The position numbers and the translations under genes are program-made. A stretch of 64,000 nucleotides of DNA. It comes from Pseudomonadota bacterium. Its GTDB lineage: Bacteria; Desulfobacterota; Desulfarculia; Desulfarculales; Desulfarculaceae. The notes below the pieces were generated by a model that made no database searches, was not told the origin of the DNA, and worked only from the letters and a program-made list of their open reading frames with translations. The number at the start of each line of letters is the position of its first letter. Positions within the stretch are counted from its first letter, which is position 1. Below, piece after piece: positions 32,515 to 41,946 of the stretch. The stretch is from contig JAHIQI010000042.1 in assembly GCA_018902755.1 (NCBI GenBank), positions 1-64,000 on the forward strand, written 5' to 3'.

Positions 32515-34422
32515 ATGAGCGCCATCTACTGGCCGGACGCCTACCAAGCCAAGAAATGCACCGCCGCCCAGGCCATATCCCACATCAAGCGGGGCAAGCG
32601 GGTGTTCGTTGGGACCTCCTGCGGCGAGCCCCAGACCCTGGTCAAGGAACTGGCCCGCCAGAGTTGCAACTTCACCGACGTAGAGGTGGTGCGGGTGCTC
32701 AGCCTGGAGACCGCGCCGCTCACCCTCATCGCCGACGAAACCGCCTGCCGCAACCTGAACATCCGCTCCTTTTACCTTGGTTCGGCCAAGCCCAAGGTGC
32801 TCAGCAGCAGCAAGCGCTTTCTGACCCCCATCAACCTCTCCGAGGTGCCGCGGCTGTTCACCAGCCGACAGATGCCCATACACGTGGCCCTGATCCAGGT
32901 GAGCGAACCCGACGACTTCGGCTGGGTCAGCCTGGGGGTGAGCGTGGACGTGACCATGGCCGCTGCCCGCTCGGCAGACCTGGTCATCGCCCAGGTGAAC
33001 CCGGCCATGCCCCGGGTGATGGGGCGCAGCTTCTTGCACGTCAACGACATCGACCTGGTGGTGGAGGCCCACGAGCCCATCTTGACCGTGGGCAGCCCGC
33101 CGGAGTTCGAGTCGGCCAAGCTCATCGCCCAGCACGTGGCCCGCATCATCGAGGACGGCTCCACCCTGCAGATGAGCCTGGGGGCCACCCATCAGGCCAC
33201 GGTGTTGGCCCTCAAGGACAAAAACGACCTGGGGGTGCACACCCAGTTCCTCACCGACACCATCTTGAACCTGGTGAGCCGGGGGGTTATCAACAACCGC
33301 AAAAAGGGCTTCAACGAGGGCAAGCTGGTTGCCAGCGGGGCCATCGGCTCGGCCAACCTCTACGAGTTCATGCACGACAACCCGGGCATCGAGTTCCACC
33401 CCAGCGACTACGTGAACAACCCGCTGATCATCAGCCGCCACAACAAGATGGTGGCGCTCAACGTGGCCATGGCCATGGACCTGACCGGCCAGGCCGCGGC
33501 CGACGCCCTGCCCTACAACCACTTCACCGGGGTCAGCGGGGTCATGGACTTCGTGCGCGGGGCCAGCATGGCCCCGGGCGGCAAGTCCATCCTCATGCTG
33601 CCCTCCACCACCCTGGACGGCAAGGCCAGCCGCATCGCGGTGCAACTGGACAACACCGCGGTGGTGGTGCCCAGGGGCGACGTGCACTACGTGGTCACCG
33701 AGTACGGGGTGGTCAACCTGTTCGGTAAGAGCTTGCAGGAGCGGGCCATAGCCATGATCAGCGTGGCCCATCCCAAGTTCCGCGACAGGCTTTTCCAGCA
33801 TGCCAAGGAAGCGGGCCTTTTGGGCAGCGAGCGCACCCTGGCCGAGACCATCAAGAGCGTCTACCCAAGGGCCGTGGAGGAGACGCGGACCTTCGACGGC
33901 ACCGAGGTGCTATTCCGCCCGGCCCGGCCCACCGACGAGCGCCAGATCCAGGAGCACTTCTACAACCTGGACCGCGACGATGTGATGCGCCGCTTTTTGC
34001 ACGAGCGGGTCAGCTTTGCCCGCCAGGACATGCCCGAGATGTTCCAGGTGGACTACATCCACGACATGACCCTGGTGGCGGTGGTGGGCGAGCCCGGCTT
34101 CGAAAAGGTGGTGGCCGTGGGCAACTACTTCCTGGATCCGGCCACCAACCTGGCCGAGGTTGCCTTCTCGGTGGCCCGCGACTGGCAGAAGAAGGGCATC
34201 TCCACCATCCTGCAGCGCAAGCTGGCCAACATCGCTCGCGAGCACGGCATCGGCGGCTTGGTGGCCTACACCCACCCGGCCAACCGGGGCATGATCGCCC
34301 TGTTCAAGAAGCTGCCCTACAAGGTGCGCTCGGCCTACGACGGCGAGGTGATCACCCTCACCGCCCGTTTCGACGAGCCCGCCGAGCCCGCCGGGCGGGC
34401 TCCCGCCCCGGTTCACAGGTAG
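32515..34422 (+). CDS. CoA-transferase-like domain fused to a GNAT acetyltransferase domain
   Basis: A 635-aa fusion. Residues ~5-435 match the acetyl-CoA hydrolase/4-hydroxybutyrate CoA-transferase family (VGTSCGEPQTL, YLGSAKPK, LQMSLGATHQATVLAL, FTGVSGVMDFVRGA, VTEYGVVNLFGKSLQERA). Residues ~462-620 form a GNAT domain (VLFRPARPTDE, ARDWQKKGISTILQRKL, HPANRGMIALFKKL). The family's catalytic glutamate, in the HTEM/HSEM motif, is Gln here (HTQF, Q244), so covalent glutamyl-CoA transfer is doubtful. The N-terminal part may bind acyl-CoA and control the acetyltransferase. It heads the acetate island. The ATG is preceded by GAGGA. Confidence 0.9.
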   Translation: MSAIYWPDAYQAKKCTAAQAISHIKRGKRVFVGTSCGEPQTLVKELARQSCNFTDVEVVRVLSLETAPLTLIADETACRNLNIRSFYLGSAKPKVLSSSKRFLTPINLSEVPRLFTSRQMPIHVALIQVSEPDDFGWVSLGVSVDVTMAAARSADLVIAQVNPAMPRVMGRSFLHVNDIDLVVEAHEPILTVGSPPEFESAKLIAQHVARIIEDGSTLQMSLGATHQATVLALKDKNDLGVHTQFLTDTILNLVSRGVINNRKKGFNEGKLVASGAIGSANLYEFMHDNPGIEFHPSDYVNNPLIISRHNKMVALNVAMAMDLTGQAAADALPYNHFTGVSGVMDFVRGASMAPGGKSILMLPSTTLDGKASRIAVQLDNTAVVVPRGDVHYVVTEYGVVNLFGKSLQERAIAMISVAHPKFRDRLFQHAKEAGLLGSERTLAETIKSVYPRAVEETRTFDGTEVLFRPARPTDERQIQEHFYNLDRDDVMRRFLHERVSFARQDMPEMFQVDYIHDMTLVAVVGEPGFEKVVAVGNYFLDPATNLAEVAFSVARDWQKKGISTILQRKLANIAREHGIGGLVAYTHPANRGMIALFKKLPYKVRSAYDGEVITLTARFDEPAEPAGRAPAPVHR

Positions 34423-34479
34423 ATTCCCAAGCGCGCCGTCCATTTGCTACAATACCCCTGGATTTTCTGGAGGTCTTGT

Positions 34480-34761
34480 ATGTCCAGGCCAGTGGACGGC
34501 GCCGCACCCGGATCGGGCAGGCGGCTCAAGGCGCGGGTGCGCCGGGTGGTGGGCACCCCCGCTTTCGCGGTGCTGGTATTCATCATCAGCCTGGTGCTGT
34601 TCCATTGGCCCTACCTGGCCGAAGAAGACCGCTGGACACCGACCCACCTGTTCATCACCATGTTCGCGGGCTGGGCCGTGGTCATCGCCCTGGTCTTCCT
34701 GCTCAGCCTGTTCCTGCCCTCCTCCGGTTCGGAGGATAAGAAACCACCCTCGGGCGGTTAG
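34480..34761 (+). CDS. small two-helix membrane protein
   Basis: A 93-aa protein with a basic N-terminus (RRLKARVRRVV) and two hydrophobic helices (about residues 28-46 and 58-80) joined by a short acidic loop (LAEEDRWTP). The start is the ATG at 34480, with GGAGG 6 bases upstream; the frame extends 12 codons further without a ribosome-binding site. It ends 5 bp before the SSF-kinase gene. Small membrane proteins at this position are often found next to SSF-kinases and could be an accessory subunit, but no function is established from sequence. Confidence 0.75.
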   Translation: MSRPVDGAAPGSGRRLKARVRRVVGTPAFAVLVFIISLVLFHWPYLAEEDRWTPTHLFITMFAGWAVVIALVFLLSLFLPSSGSEDKKPPSGG

Positions 34762-34766
34762 GCGGA

Positions 34767-37700
34767 ATGTTCGAGAGCCTGACGGTCATAAGCGTCTTCT
34801 GCTTCTACATGGGGCTGATCTTCGCCCTGGCCGTGTGGGCCGAGCGCCGCCAGGCAGCCGGGCGCAGCGTGGTCAACAACCCGCTCGTCTACGCCCTGAG
34901 CCTCAGCGTCTTTTGCACCACCTGGACCTACTACGGCTCGGTGGGCTACGCCGCCACCAGCGGCATGCTCTTCATGACCATCTACCTGGGCCCCACCCTG
35001 GTGGTGATCTTCTGGTGGGGGCTTTTGCGCAAGCTGGTGCGCATCAAGACCAACCACCACATCACCTCCATCGCCGACTTCATCGGGGCCCGCTACGAAA
35101 AGTCCATACCCCTGGCCGCCCTGGCCACCCTGATCGCCCTGGTGGGCACCATGCCCTACATTGCCCTCCAGCTGAAGGCGGTGCTCACCACCTTCGACAT
35201 GATCACCCACGACACCGGGGTGGCCAGCGCCTGGATCGGCAGCCACGTGGGGCCCATCGTGCTGGCGTTGATGGTGGTGTTCACCATCATCTTCGGGGTG
35301 CGCCGTCTGGACCCCACCGAGCGCCACGAAGGCATCGTCATGGCCGTGGCCGCCGAGGGCCTGGTCAAGCTGGTGCTGTTCATGGCCGCCGGGGTGTTCG
35401 TTGTCTACTACCTCTTCGACGGCTTCGGCGATATCTTCACCCGCTACTCCGCCCTCACCGAGACCCCGGCCGGGATGGGGCTAAAGCCCAAAAGCATCGG
35501 CTTCATCACCTGGGGCAGCTATTTGATCCTGGCGGCCAGCGCGGTCTTGTTTCTGCCCCGCCAGTTCCACATCGCGGTGGTGGAAAACCAGCACGAAGAC
35601 CACATCAAAAAAGCGATGTGGATGTTCCCCCTGTACATGCTGCTCATTACCATCTTCGCCTACCCCATCGCCCTGGCCGGGCTCATCACCGGCCTGCCGG
35701 TGCACCAGGCCGACACCTTCGTGTTGCAGCTCCCCCTCAGGAGCGGCCATTCCCTCTTGACCCTGCTGGTGTTCCTGGGCGGTTTCAGCGCGGCCACCAG
35801 CATGGTGCTCATCACCGCCATGACCATGGCCACCATGATCAGCAACCACCTGCTGTTGCCCCTGGTGGACTGGATCCCCGCCCTGGGCTTCATCGAGCGC
35901 CACCTGCTCAAGTCCCGCTGGCTGGCGGTGACCTGCTTTATCCTCATGGGCTACTGGTTCGAGCGTCTGGTAGGGGGCCAGGTGATGTTGGTGAACATCG
36001 GCATCATCTCCTTCGCGGCGGTGCTCCAGTTCGCCCCGGCCATCGTGGGGGGCATCTTCTGGCGCCAGGCCAACAGCCGTGGCGCCATGTGGGGCCTGTT
36101 CGCCGGGGCCATGGTGTGGGCCTACACCATGCTCCTGCCCGCCCTGGTCACCGGCGGCTGGTTCTCCCCCCACCTGATCACCGAAGGCCCCTGGCACCTG
36201 AGCTTCCTCAGGCCGGAGCAGCTCTTCGGGGTCAGCGGCATGGACCCGGTGAGCCACAGCGTGTTCTGGAGCCTGCTGGCCAACCTGGGCCTCTACATCC
36301 TGGGTTCCCTGACCCAGCGGCCCAACCAGCAGACCCAGCGCGATGCCGAGGCTTTCGTGGGGGCGCTCATCGACGAGGCGGTGCTCAGCCGGGGAGGCCG
36401 TCACGAGGCCTACATAAGCCTGCCGGACAAGCGGCGGCGCATCGAGGCCCTCTTGCTGCGCTACTTCGAGCCCGCCGGAGCGGCGGCGGTCACCGAAAAA
36501 TGCCTGCGTGAAACCGGGCTCATGGACCGGGAGCGCATCTCCATCACCGAGTTGGCCGAGCTGTACAACGAGGCGGAGAAGAACCTGGCCGGCGTGGTGG
36601 GCACCGCCGGAGCCCACCGCACCCTCACCTCGGCCGGGGTGTTCACCCCCCGGGAAAGCCAGGAGCTGAGCGAGGTCTACGGCGAGATTTTGGCCGGCCT
36701 CAGGGCCCGGCCCGAGGATCTGAAGCGGCGCATCAACTTCCTGCAGGAGCGCCACGAGCTGGCTAACCGCCACGCCGAGGAACTGGAGGAAAAGGTGGCC
36801 GAGTTGCAAAACCAGATCTTGCGGCGCAAGATGGCCGAGCAGCAACTCCGGGAGAGCGAGGAGCGCTACCGCACGGCCATCGAGTATTCCAACGACGGGG
36901 TGGTGCTGATCAAGGACAACATCCTGTGGTACGTGAACCACAAGTTCGCCGAGATGTTCGGTTACGCCTCCCGGCGGGAGATCGTGGGCCGCTCCCTGAC
37001 CACCATCGTGCACCCCCAGGACCGGGACCGGGTGGTGGCGATCAGCGGCGCCCGCCGCGACGGCCACCTCTCCCCGGCCCGCTACGACTTCAAGGGCCTG
37101 CGCAAGGACGGCACCTCCCTGTTCATCGCGGTCAGCGCCACCAGCGTGCTCTACAAAGGGCGCACCGTGAACCTGGCCTACCTGCGCGACGTCACCGATC
37201 GGCGGCGGCACGAAGACGAAATTCGCCAGCTGTCGCGCAGGCTTATCCAGGGAAGCGAGGACGAGCGCAAGCGCCTGGCCGCCGACCTGCACGACGAGTT
37301 CGGCCAGTCGCTCTCCGCCCTGCACCTGGGGGTGCGCTCCCTGGCGGGCTCCCTGCCCCAGCAGCTCGCCGAGCAACTGACCCACTGCGAGTCGCTGACC
37401 AACATCATCGAAGAGCTGGCCGAGAACGTGCGCAAGATAAGTAGCGACCTTCGGCCGGACATGCTGGACCACCTGGGGCTGATCCCCACCCTGGAGTGGT
37501 ACGTGCGCGAATTGGCCCAACGGGCCCCCCTGGACATCAAGTTCGAAGCGGTCGGTTTCAAAAGAAGACTTGACCCCAGGGTTGAGATCGTCTTGTATCG
37601 TATTATGCAGGAAGCTCTGAACAACGTGGTCAAGCACGCCCAGGAGGACCAGGTGAGCATCCGCCTGACCTACAGCCACCCCACGGCCATCATGGTTATC

Positions 37701-37931
37701 AGCGACAACGGCAAGGGCTTCGACCCCTCGGACCTGCACCCGGACATGGAGCGCCGCCAGGGCATCGGGCTCATCAGCATGCGCGAACGGGTGGCCTCGG
37801 TGGGCGGGTCCATCGACATCCGTTCCGCGCCCGGCAAAGGCTGCACCATACGGGTGGCCCTACCCGAGCGACCGCCCTTGGAAAGCGAGCAAACCCTGGA
37901 AGACCAGCCCCGGAGCTGGAGGGAAGCTTGA
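34767..37931 (+). CDS. CrbS-like SSF symporter/histidine kinase
   Basis: A 1054-aa hybrid. A sodium/solute symporter domain with about 13 helices (1-~515) is followed by a STAC-like linker (~520-650; LAGVVGTAGAHRTLTS), a coiled coil (~650-700), a PAS domain (~700-815), a HisKA_3 dimerisation domain (H842 in RLAADLHDEFGQSLSALHLG) and HATPase_c (~935-1040; QEALNNVVKHA, DNGKGFD, GIGLISMRERV). SSF kinases of the CrbS/CbrA type sense solute through the transporter domain. Unlike Vibrio CrbS it lacks a C-terminal receiver and uses a NarX-type kinase core. It overlaps the regulator gene by TTGA. Confidence 0.9.
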   Translation: MFESLTVISVFCFYMGLIFALAVWAERRQAAGRSVVNNPLVYALSLSVFCTTWTYYGSVGYAATSGMLFMTIYLGPTLVVIFWWGLLRKLVRIKTNHHITSIADFIGARYEKSIPLAALATLIALVGTMPYIALQLKAVLTTFDMITHDTGVASAWIGSHVGPIVLALMVVFTIIFGVRRLDPTERHEGIVMAVAAEGLVKLVLFMAAGVFVVYYLFDGFGDIFTRYSALTETPAGMGLKPKSIGFITWGSYLILAASAVLFLPRQFHIAVVENQHEDHIKKAMWMFPLYMLLITIFAYPIALAGLITGLPVHQADTFVLQLPLRSGHSLLTLLVFLGGFSAATSMVLITAMTMATMISNHLLLPLVDWIPALGFIERHLLKSRWLAVTCFILMGYWFERLVGGQVMLVNIGIISFAAVLQFAPAIVGGIFWRQANSRGAMWGLFAGAMVWAYTMLLPALVTGGWFSPHLITEGPWHLSFLRPEQLFGVSGMDPVSHSVFWSLLANLGLYILGSLTQRPNQQTQRDAEAFVGALIDEAVLSRGGRHEAYISLPDKRRRIEALLLRYFEPAGAAAVTEKCLRETGLMDRERISITELAELYNEAEKNLAGVVGTAGAHRTLTSAGVFTPRESQELSEVYGEILAGLRARPEDLKRRINFLQERHELANRHAEELEEKVAELQNQILRRKMAEQQLRESEERYRTAIEYSNDGVVLIKDNILWYVNHKFAEMFGYASRREIVGRSLTTIVHPQDRDRVVAISGARRDGHLSPARYDFKGLRKDGTSLFIAVSATSVLYKGRTVNLAYLRDVTDRRRHEDEIRQLSRRLIQGSEDERKRLAADLHDEFGQSLSALHLGVRSLAGSLPQQLAEQLTHCESLTNIIEELAENVRKISSDLRPDMLDHLGLIPTLEWYVRELAQRAPLDIKFEAVGFKRRLDPRVEIVLYRIMQEALNNVVKHAQEDQVSIRLTYSHPTAIMVISDNGKGFDPSDLHPDMERRQGIGLISMRERVASVGGSIDIRSAPGKGCTIRVALPERPPLESEQTLEDQPRSWREA

Positions 37932-38602
37932 GTCCAAAGACCATCAAGGTCCTCATAGCCGACGATCACGCCATCGTGCGCGAGGGCATCCGCCAACTGG
38001 TGGGAGCCCAGGAGGACATGGAGGTGGTGGGCGAGGCCGGCGACGGCCTGGAGGCCCTGGAGATGACCAAGTCGCTAAGGCCCGACGTGCTGCTTTTGGA
38101 CATCGCCATGCCCGGGGTCAGCGGCCTGGAGGCGGTGAACCTCATCAAGGATGCGGTGCCCACCTGCCAGGTGGTGGTGCTTACCATGCACAGCAAGGAC
38201 ACCTTCGTGCACCGGGTCCTGGACGGCGGGGCCCTGGGTTACGTGCTCAAGGCGTCGCCCACCGAGGACGTGATCAAGGCGGTGCGCGCCGCCCACCAGG
38301 GAGAGTATTTCCTCAGCTCCAAGATCAAGGCCGAGGTGGTCAACGCCTATCTGGACAGCCGCAAGCAGGCCCCGGCGGTGAAGGGCTACGACCTCTTGTC
38401 CGAGCGCGAACAGCAGGTTTTCCGCCTGGTGGCCGAGGGCAACAGCACCAACCAGATCGCCGACGTACTCTGCGTCAGCCCCAAGACGGTGGAGAAGCAC
38501 CGCACCAACATCATGAAAAAGCTGGGGCTCAAGGACCGCCTGGAACTGGTCAAGATGGCCATCCGCATAGGCATAATCGACCCGCAACTCTGGGACAATT
38601 AG
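37928..38602 (+). CDS. NarL/FixJ-type response regulator (CrbR-like)
   Basis: A 224-aa regulator starting at TTG 37928 after GGAGG. The receiver domain carries phospho-acceptor D58 (LLLDIAMPG), T in VLTMHS and K in YVLKASP. A LuxR-type helix-turn-helix lies at ~155-215 (LSEREQQVFRLVAEGNSTNQIADVLCVSPKTVEKHRTNIMKKLG). It is the evident partner of the upstream SSF-kinase. In Vibrio and Pseudomonas the equivalent CrbR/ErdR activates acs and acetate uptake genes, and the genes downstream here fit that role. Confidence 0.93.
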   Translation: MSPKTIKVLIADDHAIVREGIRQLVGAQEDMEVVGEAGDGLEALEMTKSLRPDVLLLDIAMPGVSGLEAVNLIKDAVPTCQVVVLTMHSKDTFVHRVLDGGALGYVLKASPTEDVIKAVRAAHQGEYFLSSKIKAEVVNAYLDSRKQAPAVKGYDLLSEREQQVFRLVAEGNSTNQIADVLCVSPKTVEKHRTNIMKKLGLKDRLELVKMAIRIGIIDPQLWDN

Positions 38603-38934
38603 CCCACTAGGGGTGCTCCCCCCACCGACTTTGTGAAAAAGTAGGGCCTTCCCCCCCATAATTACGGGTTTTCCCCCATGGCCCCCGGCGGGGCCCTTTT
38701 CCTACCATGATGCTCAGGGAAGCTGGCCTCGCATCCGTAGCGGCCGTAAAGGCGCGGGGCGTCGCACAGGCAGACGTCTCCACCATTGAAGGGCTCCGAA
38801 AATCGGCGGGCCCCTTTCATATAGCCGCTTCCCGCCCCATCGCCCGCCGCTTTCAGCCCTTCGCGCCAGGCCGCCGCAGGCCGGCCATCCCCATAGAGCC
38901 GAGTAAGCTACGACTCTCGGGAAAGGAGGGCTAG
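38603..38934 (+). other. 332-bp non-coding region between the regulator and the symporter genes
   Basis: Begins with C-rich runs and contains a terminator (38680-38700). The remaining ~230 bp precede the DUF4212-actP operon and should hold its promoter and a CrbR-like binding site, but I cannot assign a convincing -35/-10 or sigma-54 site. A 75-codon ORF from 38707 lacks a family resemblance and a plausible ribosome-binding site, and I consider it spurious. Confidence 0.5.
38680..38700 (+). terminator. intrinsic terminator after the SSF-kinase/regulator operon
   Basis: GGCCCC-CGGC-GGGGCC forms a 6-bp GC stem with a 4-base loop, followed by CTTTT. Placed 78 bp after the regulator stop codon. 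Confidence 0.6.
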
Positions 38935-39186
38935 GTGAGTAAAGATCGCAAGGAGTATTGGCGCAAGAACCTACGCATAATGGCGTGGCTTCTTGCAGTA
39001 TGGGCCTTTGTGTCCTATGGGCTTGGGATCATCTTGGTAAACCCGCTCAACCATATCCACTTGGGTGGGTTCCCCCTGGGCTTCTGGTTCGCGCAGCAGG
39101 GCTCCATCTACGTATTCGTGGTGCTCATCCTTGTTTACTGCAAGCTGATGCGCAAACTTGACCGCGAATACGATGTGGATGAATAG
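38935..39186 (+). CDS. DUF4212 small subunit of sodium/solute symporter
   Basis: An 83-aa membrane protein with two helices (~14-36, ~50-72). The motifs YWRKNLRIM near the N-terminus and NPLNHIHLGGFPLGFWFAQQGS between the helices define the DUF4212 'symporter small subunit' family. The GTG start has AAAGGAGG upstream. It is encoded 10 bp before the large symporter gene and is always paired with this SSF subfamily, probably as a stabilising or regulatory subunit. Confidence 0.93.
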   Translation: MSKDRKEYWRKNLRIMAWLLAVWAFVSYGLGIILVNPLNHIHLGGFPLGFWFAQQGSIYVFVVLILVYCKLMRKLDREYDVDE

Positions 39187-39196
39187 GGGGTAAGTC

Positions 39197-40990
39197 ATGG
39201 GTATTCTAGGCTGGACTTACGTATTCGTCGGACTCACCTTTGCCCTTTACATCTATGTGGCCTGGCGGTCCCGCGTCTCCGACACCAAGGGCTTCTACGT
39301 CGCGGGCATGGGCGTGCCTCCGGTGGCCAACGGCATGGCCACGGCGGCGGACTGGATGAGCGCGGCAAGCTTCATCTCCATGGCCGGACTCATCAGCTTC
39401 CTCGGCTATCCTGGGGCCTACTACCTGATGGGCTGGACCGGCGGCTATGTGCTGCTGGCCCTGTTGCTGGCCCCATACCTTCGCAAATTCGGAAAGTACA
39501 CGGTGCCCGACTTCGTCGGCGACCGTTACTATTCCAACGCGGCTCGCCTGGTGGCCGCGGCATGTACCGTGTTCGTGTCCTACACCTACGTCTGCGGCCA
39601 GATGCGCGGCGTGGGCGTGGTCTTCAGCCGCTTTTTGGAGGTGGACATCAACACCGGTGTCATCATCGGTATGTGTATCGTGTTCATCTACGCGGCCCTG
39701 GGCGGCATGAAGGGAATCACCTGGACCCAGGTGTGTCAGTACTGCGTGCTGATCCTCGCCTACCTGATTCCCGCCATCGCCATCTCCATGAAGGTCACCG
39801 GGATTCCCATTCCCCAGATCGGCTTCGGCGCCACCATTGCCGCCGGACACCCCGATGCGGGCAAGTACCTGCTGGACACCCTGAACATCATAGCTAAAGA
39901 TTTAGGGTTTGTGCAGTACACGGCGACCTTTGCCACGGTGAACACCAACATGCTCAACGTGCTGTGCATCACCTTCGCCCTGATGGTGGGCACCGCCGGT
40001 CTGCCTCACGTCATCATCCGTTTCTACACGGTGCCCGGCGTGCGTCAGGCCCGGGCCAGCGCCGGCTGGGCCCTGCTGTTCATCGCCATCCTCTACACCA
40101 CCGCCCCCGCCGTGGCGGCCTTCGCCCGCTACAACATGGTGAACACCTTGAATGACAAGCCATACATTGAGCGGCCCCAATGGTATACCAACTGGCAGAA
40201 GCCCGGCCTGGTGGCCTGGGTGGACAAGAACGGGGACGGTATCATCCAATACCGTCCGGGCGCGCCCTTTGTGGGCCGGCCTGACTTCAAGATAGTCGAC
40301 GGCAAGCGGACCCTGGGCAAGTACGGCCAGCCCCTGCTGAACAACAAGATCACCACCAACAAAAACGAGCTTTACGTGGACCGGGATATCATGGTGTTGG
40401 CCAGCCCGGAGATCGGAGGCCTGTCCGCCTGGGTGGTCGGCCTGGTTGCGGCCGGTGGTTTGGCAGCCGCCTTGTCCACCGCGGCCGGCCTGCTGCTTGC
40501 GGTGTCGTCCTCCATCAGTCACGACTTCTACTATCGAATCATTAACCCGCAGGCCACGGAGAAGCAGCGCGTGCTGGTGGCCCGTATCTTCATCGGTCTG
40601 GCCATCGTTTTGGCCGGTTACTTCGGCATCTACCCTCCAGCGTTCGTGGCCCAGGTGGTGGCCTTCGCCTTCGGCTTGGCTGCCTCGAGCATCTTCCCGG
40701 TCATCTTGCTGGGTATCTTCAGCAAGAAGGCCACCCGGGAAGGCGCCATCTGCGGCATGGTCGCGGGTATCCTGTTCACCGGTATCTACATCATCCAGAC
40801 CAAGTTCATGGGTGTGGGAAACTGGTTCCTGGGCATCACCCCCGAGGGTATCGGCACCATCGGCATGATCATCAACTTGGTGATCACTATGGTGGTCAGC
40901 TCCTTCACCAAGGAGCCGCCTCCGGAGATCCAGGAGCTGGTGGAGAGCGTGCGCATTCCCAGGGGCTCCGGCGAGGCCACGGACCACTAG
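39197..40990 (+). CDS. sodium:solute symporter of the ActP-like (VC_2705) subfamily
   Basis: A 597-aa SSF transporter with about 13 helices. The N-terminal part, including DTKGFYVAGMGVPPVANGMATAADWMSAASF, and the later AAGGLAAALSTAAGLLLAVSSSISHDFYYR are signature regions. A soluble insert around residues 320-400 contains DKNGDGIIQY, an EF-hand-like acidic loop typical of this subfamily. Acetate or another small monocarboxylate is the expected substrate, supported by the kinase upstream and Acs downstream. It ends before a strong terminator. Confidence 0.92.
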   Translation: MGILGWTYVFVGLTFALYIYVAWRSRVSDTKGFYVAGMGVPPVANGMATAADWMSAASFISMAGLISFLGYPGAYYLMGWTGGYVLLALLLAPYLRKFGKYTVPDFVGDRYYSNAARLVAAACTVFVSYTYVCGQMRGVGVVFSRFLEVDINTGVIIGMCIVFIYAALGGMKGITWTQVCQYCVLILAYLIPAIAISMKVTGIPIPQIGFGATIAAGHPDAGKYLLDTLNIIAKDLGFVQYTATFATVNTNMLNVLCITFALMVGTAGLPHVIIRFYTVPGVRQARASAGWALLFIAILYTTAPAVAAFARYNMVNTLNDKPYIERPQWYTNWQKPGLVAWVDKNGDGIIQYRPGAPFVGRPDFKIVDGKRTLGKYGQPLLNNKITTNKNELYVDRDIMVLASPEIGGLSAWVVGLVAAGGLAAALSTAAGLLLAVSSSISHDFYYRIINPQATEKQRVLVARIFIGLAIVLAGYFGIYPPAFVAQVVAFAFGLAASSIFPVILLGIFSKKATREGAICGMVAGILFTGIYIIQTKFMGVGNWFLGITPEGIGTIGMIINLVITMVVSSFTKEPPPEIQELVESVRIPRGSGEATDH

Positions 40991-41027
40991 GAAGAAACGA
41001 GACCCGCAAGACGTGAAAACCCCAGCC

Positions 41028-41063
41028 AGGGCGCACCGGAGCTATCCGGTGCGCCCTGCTTTT
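41028..41063 (+). terminator. intrinsic terminator after the symporter
   Basis: A perfect 13-bp stem (AGGGCGCACCGGA / TCCGGTGCGCCCT) with a GCTA loop is followed by GCTTTT. It cleanly ends the DUF4212-symporter transcript. Confidence 0.85.
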
Positions 41064-41103
41064 GGCTTGCCCACCGGCCCGCTATGCATCTAAAGTGAGG
41101 ACC

Positions 41104-41934
41104 ATGCAGAAACGAATCTTGACGCCGGAAGAGGTTACCTCCAAGTCCCTGCTCAAGGGCAGCCTGGCCGCGGCCGCGCCGGGCCTGGCGGTGTTGGTCG
41201 TGGCCCTGGCCGCGGAGCCCACCAACCTGCTCCAAAACGCCAAGCTGGGGTTTTGGGGGCTGTTGGCGGTGGCGGTGGAGTTGTTCGCCCTGGGCTACCT
41301 GTTGCGCAAGGCCCGCTGGTGGGCGGGCCTTCCCGCCCTGGCTGCCTGCCTGGCGGCCATCGTGTTTTTCATCACCGCATTCCTGCGGCCGCTGTTGGCC
41401 TATTGGCAATACAACCCCATGAACAGCCTGGGCGACGTCCTGGAGCCGCTGATGCTCCTGTCGCCCCAGCTGGTCTTGGTCCTGATCTCCTTCACCCTGG
41501 GTTTGGTGGTGCTTAGGACCATGCGCCTCGCACGAAGCGCCGCACCCGGCAAGGTGACTCTCCTGGCCTGGGGAGTCATGGCCCTGTGGCTGGTGATATT
41601 GGCCGGGGACGCCTGGTATCAGAACCTGGGCTGGCAAAGCATGGGCGGGCCCAAGGATTATGTGGTGCGCCTTTGCCTGGGCAGCGAGGCGGATCAGCGG
41701 ACCGCCCAGAACAAGCTGCGCGAGTTGGGAATGGAGGCGGCCCCCGCCCTGGTGCAGGGTCTAAGCCTGGGCGGCCGGGCGGTGGACCCGCTCTTGGACT
41801 GCACCCGCGAAAAGAGCGGCCTGCTGCTGCAAGAAATGGGAAGAGAGGCCCTGCCCGCCCTCAGGGAGGCCGAGGCCAAGGGTGATGAAAAGGCCGCGGC
41901 CCTGCTGCGCCGCATGAAAGCGCCAGGGTCCTAG
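41104..41934 (+). CDS. uncharacterised membrane protein with helical C-terminal tail
   Basis: A 276-aa protein without a recognised family. Five hydrophobic segments are visible (about 20-38, 48-64, 75-98, 112-135 and 152-172), followed by a soluble ~100-residue tail. The tail consists of short helices (TAQNKLRELGMEAAPALVQGL, REALPALREAEAKGDEKAAALLRRM) reminiscent of HEAT-type repeats. The start ATG 41104 follows GTGAGG; upstream frame extension runs into the terminator. It is separated from the symporter operon by that terminator and converges on the DUF294 gene with a 12-bp gap. Confidence 0.7.
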   Translation: MQKRILTPEEVTSKSLLKGSLAAAAPGLAVLVVALAAEPTNLLQNAKLGFWGLLAVAVELFALGYLLRKARWWAGLPALAACLAAIVFFITAFLRPLLAYWQYNPMNSLGDVLEPLMLLSPQLVLVLISFTLGLVVLRTMRLARSAAPGKVTLLAWGVMALWLVILAGDAWYQNLGWQSMGGPKDYVVRLCLGSEADQRTAQNKLRELGMEAAPALVQGLSLGGRAVDPLLDCTREKSGLLLQEMGREALPALREAEAKGDEKAAALLRRMKAPGS

Positions 41935-41946
41935 CCTAGACAATTG

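Noticed and set aside
35481..37739. 752-codon minus-strand ORF antisense to the SSF-kinase gene
   Set aside because: Low-complexity His/Gly/Gln-rich translation with no family signature; the plus-strand kinase accounts for all motifs.
38707..38934. 75-codon ORF upstream of the DUF4212 gene
   Set aside because: Arg/Pro/Ala-rich sequence with no family resemblance or ribosome-binding site, ending exactly at the next start; it is more likely leader/promoter DNA.
40250..40290. EF-hand-like DKNGDGIIQY in the symporter as a novel calcium sensor
   Set aside because: To my knowledge this acidic insert is a regular feature of the VC_2705-type symporter subfamily and not specific to this organism.
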